Below, piece by piece: positions 12,641 to 13,254 of a stretch of 13,254 nt of DNA. The translations under genes were made by a program, and so were the position numbers. This DNA comes from a bacterium (GTDB lineage Bacteria; Patescibacteriota; Microgenomatia; Daviesbacterales; UBA10151). The stretch lies in NCBI GenBank assembly GCA_027364775.1, contig DAHXOS010000096.1, positions 1 to 13,254 on the forward strand, in the 5' to 3' direction. Each line of letters opens with the position of its first letter. Within the stretch, counting starts at the first letter, position 1. The notes under the pieces are model-generated. The model searched no databases, was not told the origin of the DNA, and saw only the letters and a program-made list of their open reading frames with translations.

Positions 12641-13252
12641 ATGATTGATAAATTTTATGTTATGGCAATTATTCAAGCTGCTAGAGCTAAATCTTTGGGT
12701 TTATCTAGCTGGAGTGCAAAAAGTTTTGGTTTAAACCGGGCAATTTTTTATAGGGCTGCCAAATTTGGTTTTAATAAGTCAGTACCTAAATTGCACAAAC
12801 AAAAAATTTCTGCTGAAAGATCAATTGCTCCAGAAAAAAGAGACCAGATTGAGGTAACCTTTAGAATTGCCAAAGTTGGAGATGAAAAAGCCTATGCAGT
12901 ACTTTATAAAAATAAACTAACTTTTATTGCAGGTAATAAATTAATTAAACCCAAAGATTTTGAAAAAAGTATTGAGCAAAAATTGACAACAAGTTTTGAG
13001 TGGGTTTGGGATGATGCTTTAAATTTAGTTAATAGCTATGATAAGGCAGTTTTAAGATCCCAGAGACTGTTTTATGAGTTAGTATATAAAGCTAATTTGG
13101 AAGAATTAATTAAAAGCTGGTCCAAGCCACTCAAAAACAGGATTGAGCTTGCAGATCCAGATTACAGGATGCCTTTTGCTTATGCTCACCAGATATCTAA
13201 GCCCTCCAAAAGAATTGATAAAAAATTTCCCTCCTTTGAAGATCAGGATTAG
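12641..13252 (+). CDS. Hypothetical protein (203 aa), basic N-terminal region
   Basis: Not recognised. The frame is complete: ATG at 12641, TAG at 13250-13252. An ATG at 12662 (MAIIQAARAK) is a plausible alternative start; neither has a Shine-Dalgarno site and no clear promoter was found in the 110 bases upstream. The first ~50 residues contain a repeated AKSLGL/AKSFGL pattern followed by NRAIFYRAAKFGF, which reads like a compact helical, possibly helix-turn-helix, nucleic-acid-binding unit. A basic linker (HKQKISAERS) follows. The middle (~70-100) has beta-rich character (EVTFRIAKV, AYAVLYKNKLTFIAG). The C-terminal part (~105-165) is helical with aromatic residues (FEWVWDDALNLV). No membrane segment or catalytic motif is evident. 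Confidence 0.75.
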   Translation: MIDKFYVMAIIQAARAKSLGLSSWSAKSFGLNRAIFYRAAKFGFNKSVPKLHKQKISAERSIAPEKRDQIEVTFRIAKVGDEKAYAVLYKNKLTFIAGNKLIKPKDFEKSIEQKLTTSFEWVWDDALNLVNSYDKAVLRSQRLFYELVYKANLEELIKSWSKPLKNRIELADPDYRMPFAYAHQISKPSKRIDKKFPSFEDQD

Positions 13253-13254
13253 AT

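Noticed and set aside
1..13254. Alternative genetic code with TGA read as Gly or Trp
   Set aside because: TGA acts as a normal stop (for example the 9203 gene) and Trp positions in conserved motifs use TGG.

Overview
The window is AT-rich, tightly packed bacterial DNA. It is most likely from a Candidate Phyla Radiation (Patescibacteria) genome, with a Microgenomates-like lineage as the best guess. This is inferred from the short intergenic gaps, many small unrecognised proteins, an archaeal-type cupin glucose-6-phosphate isomerase and the overall gene style. TGA is used as a normal stop and Trp is read from TGG, so this is not the recoded code 25. No rRNA, tRNA, CRISPR array or insertion sequence was seen.

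Layout. 1-1959: the 3' end of cysS (cysteinyl-tRNA synthetase), a small basic protein of unknown role, and rarA/mgsA (AAA+ replication-recombination ATPase). 2068-3333: an M16 zinc peptidase. 3388-5874 (minus): a class A penicillin-binding protein followed after 6 bases by a 56-residue CxxC/CxxH zinc-finger-like protein that is easy to miss. 5980-6669: a PAP2 lipid phosphatase, divergent from the PBP gene. 6676-8157: a ROK sugar kinase and a cupin-type glucose-6-phosphate isomerase, divergently transcribed from a 78-base region. 8209-9168: tRNA-dihydrouridine synthase. 9203-9832: two unrecognised small genes. 9875-10378: a 29-codon in-frame remnant of an FKBP prolyl isomerase, abutting an EVE-domain protein. 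10492-11868: an Nramp-family metal transporter with non-standard metal-site residues. 12036-12530: a tandem pair of KGG-repeat stress-type proteins separated by a terminator-like hairpin. 12641-13252: an unrecognised 203-residue protein.

How the genes may work together. The PBP polymerises and cross-links peptidoglycan, and the divergent PAP2 enzyme could recycle its lipid carrier. The ROK kinase and the isomerase would perform the first two steps of glucose use. rarA, dus, cysS and EVE are housekeeping or nucleic-acid functions. The KGG pair and the Nramp transporter look like stress and metal-homeostasis genes.

The most notable signals are listed here. (1) Many starts have a promoter-like -10 hexamer ending only 6-9 bases before the ATG and no Shine-Dalgarno site, suggesting widespread leaderless transcription; the KGG genes and the 9662 gene instead carry strong purine-rich ribosome sites. 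(2) The FKBP gene is collapsed to its two ends in frame and its stop codon touches the GTG of the EVE gene. (3) The KGG pair shares a duplicated leader and is split by an 11-bp hairpin. (4) The PBP has a DUF2510-like aromatic tail.
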